From contig JAHFTG010000127.1 in assembly GCA_023269455.1 (NCBI GenBank), positions 1 to 6,402 on the forward strand: a stretch of 6,402 nucleotides of DNA, read 5' to 3'. The DNA is from Opitutaceae bacterium. Its GTDB lineage: Bacteria > Verrucomicrobiota > Verrucomicrobiia > Opitutales > Opitutaceae. Of the stretch, positions 6,197-6,402 are shown piece by piece. Position 1 is the stretch's first letter. Every line of letters starts with the position of its first letter. The notes under the pieces were generated by a model. It made no database searches. It was given only the letters and a program-made list of their open reading frames with translations, and had not been told where the DNA came from. The position numbers and the translations under genes are program-made.

Positions 6197-6402
6197 TCAG
6201 GCGCGCTGGTGGCGGCGGGTCCAGTTTTGCAGGAGATTGATGAGCAGCAGCAGTGTGAACGATGCCACGAGCAGCACCACGGCGATGGCGGTGGCACCCT
6301 TGTAGTCGTATTGCTCCAGCTTCGTGATGATGAGCAGAGGCGTGATCTCGCTGTGCAACGGCTGGTTGCCCGCGATAAACACGACCGAGCCGTATTCGCC
6401 AA
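6197..6402 (-). CDS. cysT: Sulfate ABC transporter permease CysT/CysU (first copy, C-terminal part only)
   Basis: The frame is open to the window edge, so only the last 68 or so residues are seen. It reads GEYGSVVFIAGNQPLHSEI, then TPLLIITKLEQYDYKGATAIA, then a hydrophobic segment, and ends LLQNWTRRHQRA. GEYGSVVFIAGN is the family's conserved C-terminal signature, and the final membrane helix is complete. The gene continues beyond the window; the internal GTG at 6382 is not the start. It precedes cysW by 15 nt and is the third member of the cysT-cysW-cysA operon. The KLEQYDY form differs from the enterobacterial-like version of the other CysT in this window. No Cys or Met occurs in the visible part. 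Confidence 0.9.
   Translation of the reverse strand, partial: GEYGSVVFIAGNQPLHSEITPLLIITKLEQYDYKGATAIAVVLLVASFTLLLLINLLQNWTRRHQRA

Noticed and set aside
6197..6382. Small 61-codon gene starting at the GTG at 6382
   Set aside because: The frame continues upstream to the window edge with the conserved GEYGSV residues of CysT, so it is the C-terminal part of a larger gene.
1..6402. Mobile element, CRISPR array or phage genes
   Set aside because: No transposase, integrase, direct repeat-spacer series or terminal repeats are seen. The tRNA could serve as an attachment site, but there is no duplicated tRNA end or integrase nearby.

Overview
This window is a sulfate-uptake and cysteine-synthesis cluster from a high-GC bacterium. 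Every supported gene is on the minus strand, so transcription runs from high to low coordinates. The solute-binding protein has an ordinary signal peptide with no lipobox, which fits a Gram-negative periplasm. The lineage cannot be fixed from the sequence. By general feel the proteins would suit Verrucomicrobia (Opitutae-like), but this is a weak inference.

Layout in transcription order: the 3' end of a first sulfate permease gene cysT (6402-6197), a first cysW (6181-5246) and the ATPase gene cysA (5205-4147) are closely spaced. After a 77-bp gap comes the cysteine synthase gene cysK (4069-3080). A 327-bp stretch without protein genes then holds a long inverted repeat, a cysteine tRNA gene with anticodon GCA (2984-2910), an intrinsic terminator directly behind it, and the leader of the next operon. 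That operon is sbp/cysP (2752-1739), a second cysT (1718-897) and a second cysW (900-67, overlapping cysT by ATGA). The first 12 codons of an unidentified gene lie at 36-1.

Together the genes bring sulfate (possibly also thiosulfate) into the cell and fix sulfide onto O-acetylserine to make cysteine. The two permease pairs are clearly different types: the sbp-linked pair looks enterobacterial, while the cysA-linked pair looks like another branch and has an insertion in CysW. Only one ATPase gene is visible, so CysA may serve both channels, or a second ATPase gene may lie outside.

Three points deserve a second look. (1) The tRNA-Cys keeps its cysteine identity and its stems but lacks the near-universal U33 and several other conserved bases. 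(2) The encoded proteins are strikingly poor in cysteine (three in about 1,950 residues), and the predicted mature binding protein has no Cys or Met at all. (3) A tRNA-Cys with its own terminator sits inside a cysteine-supply cluster.
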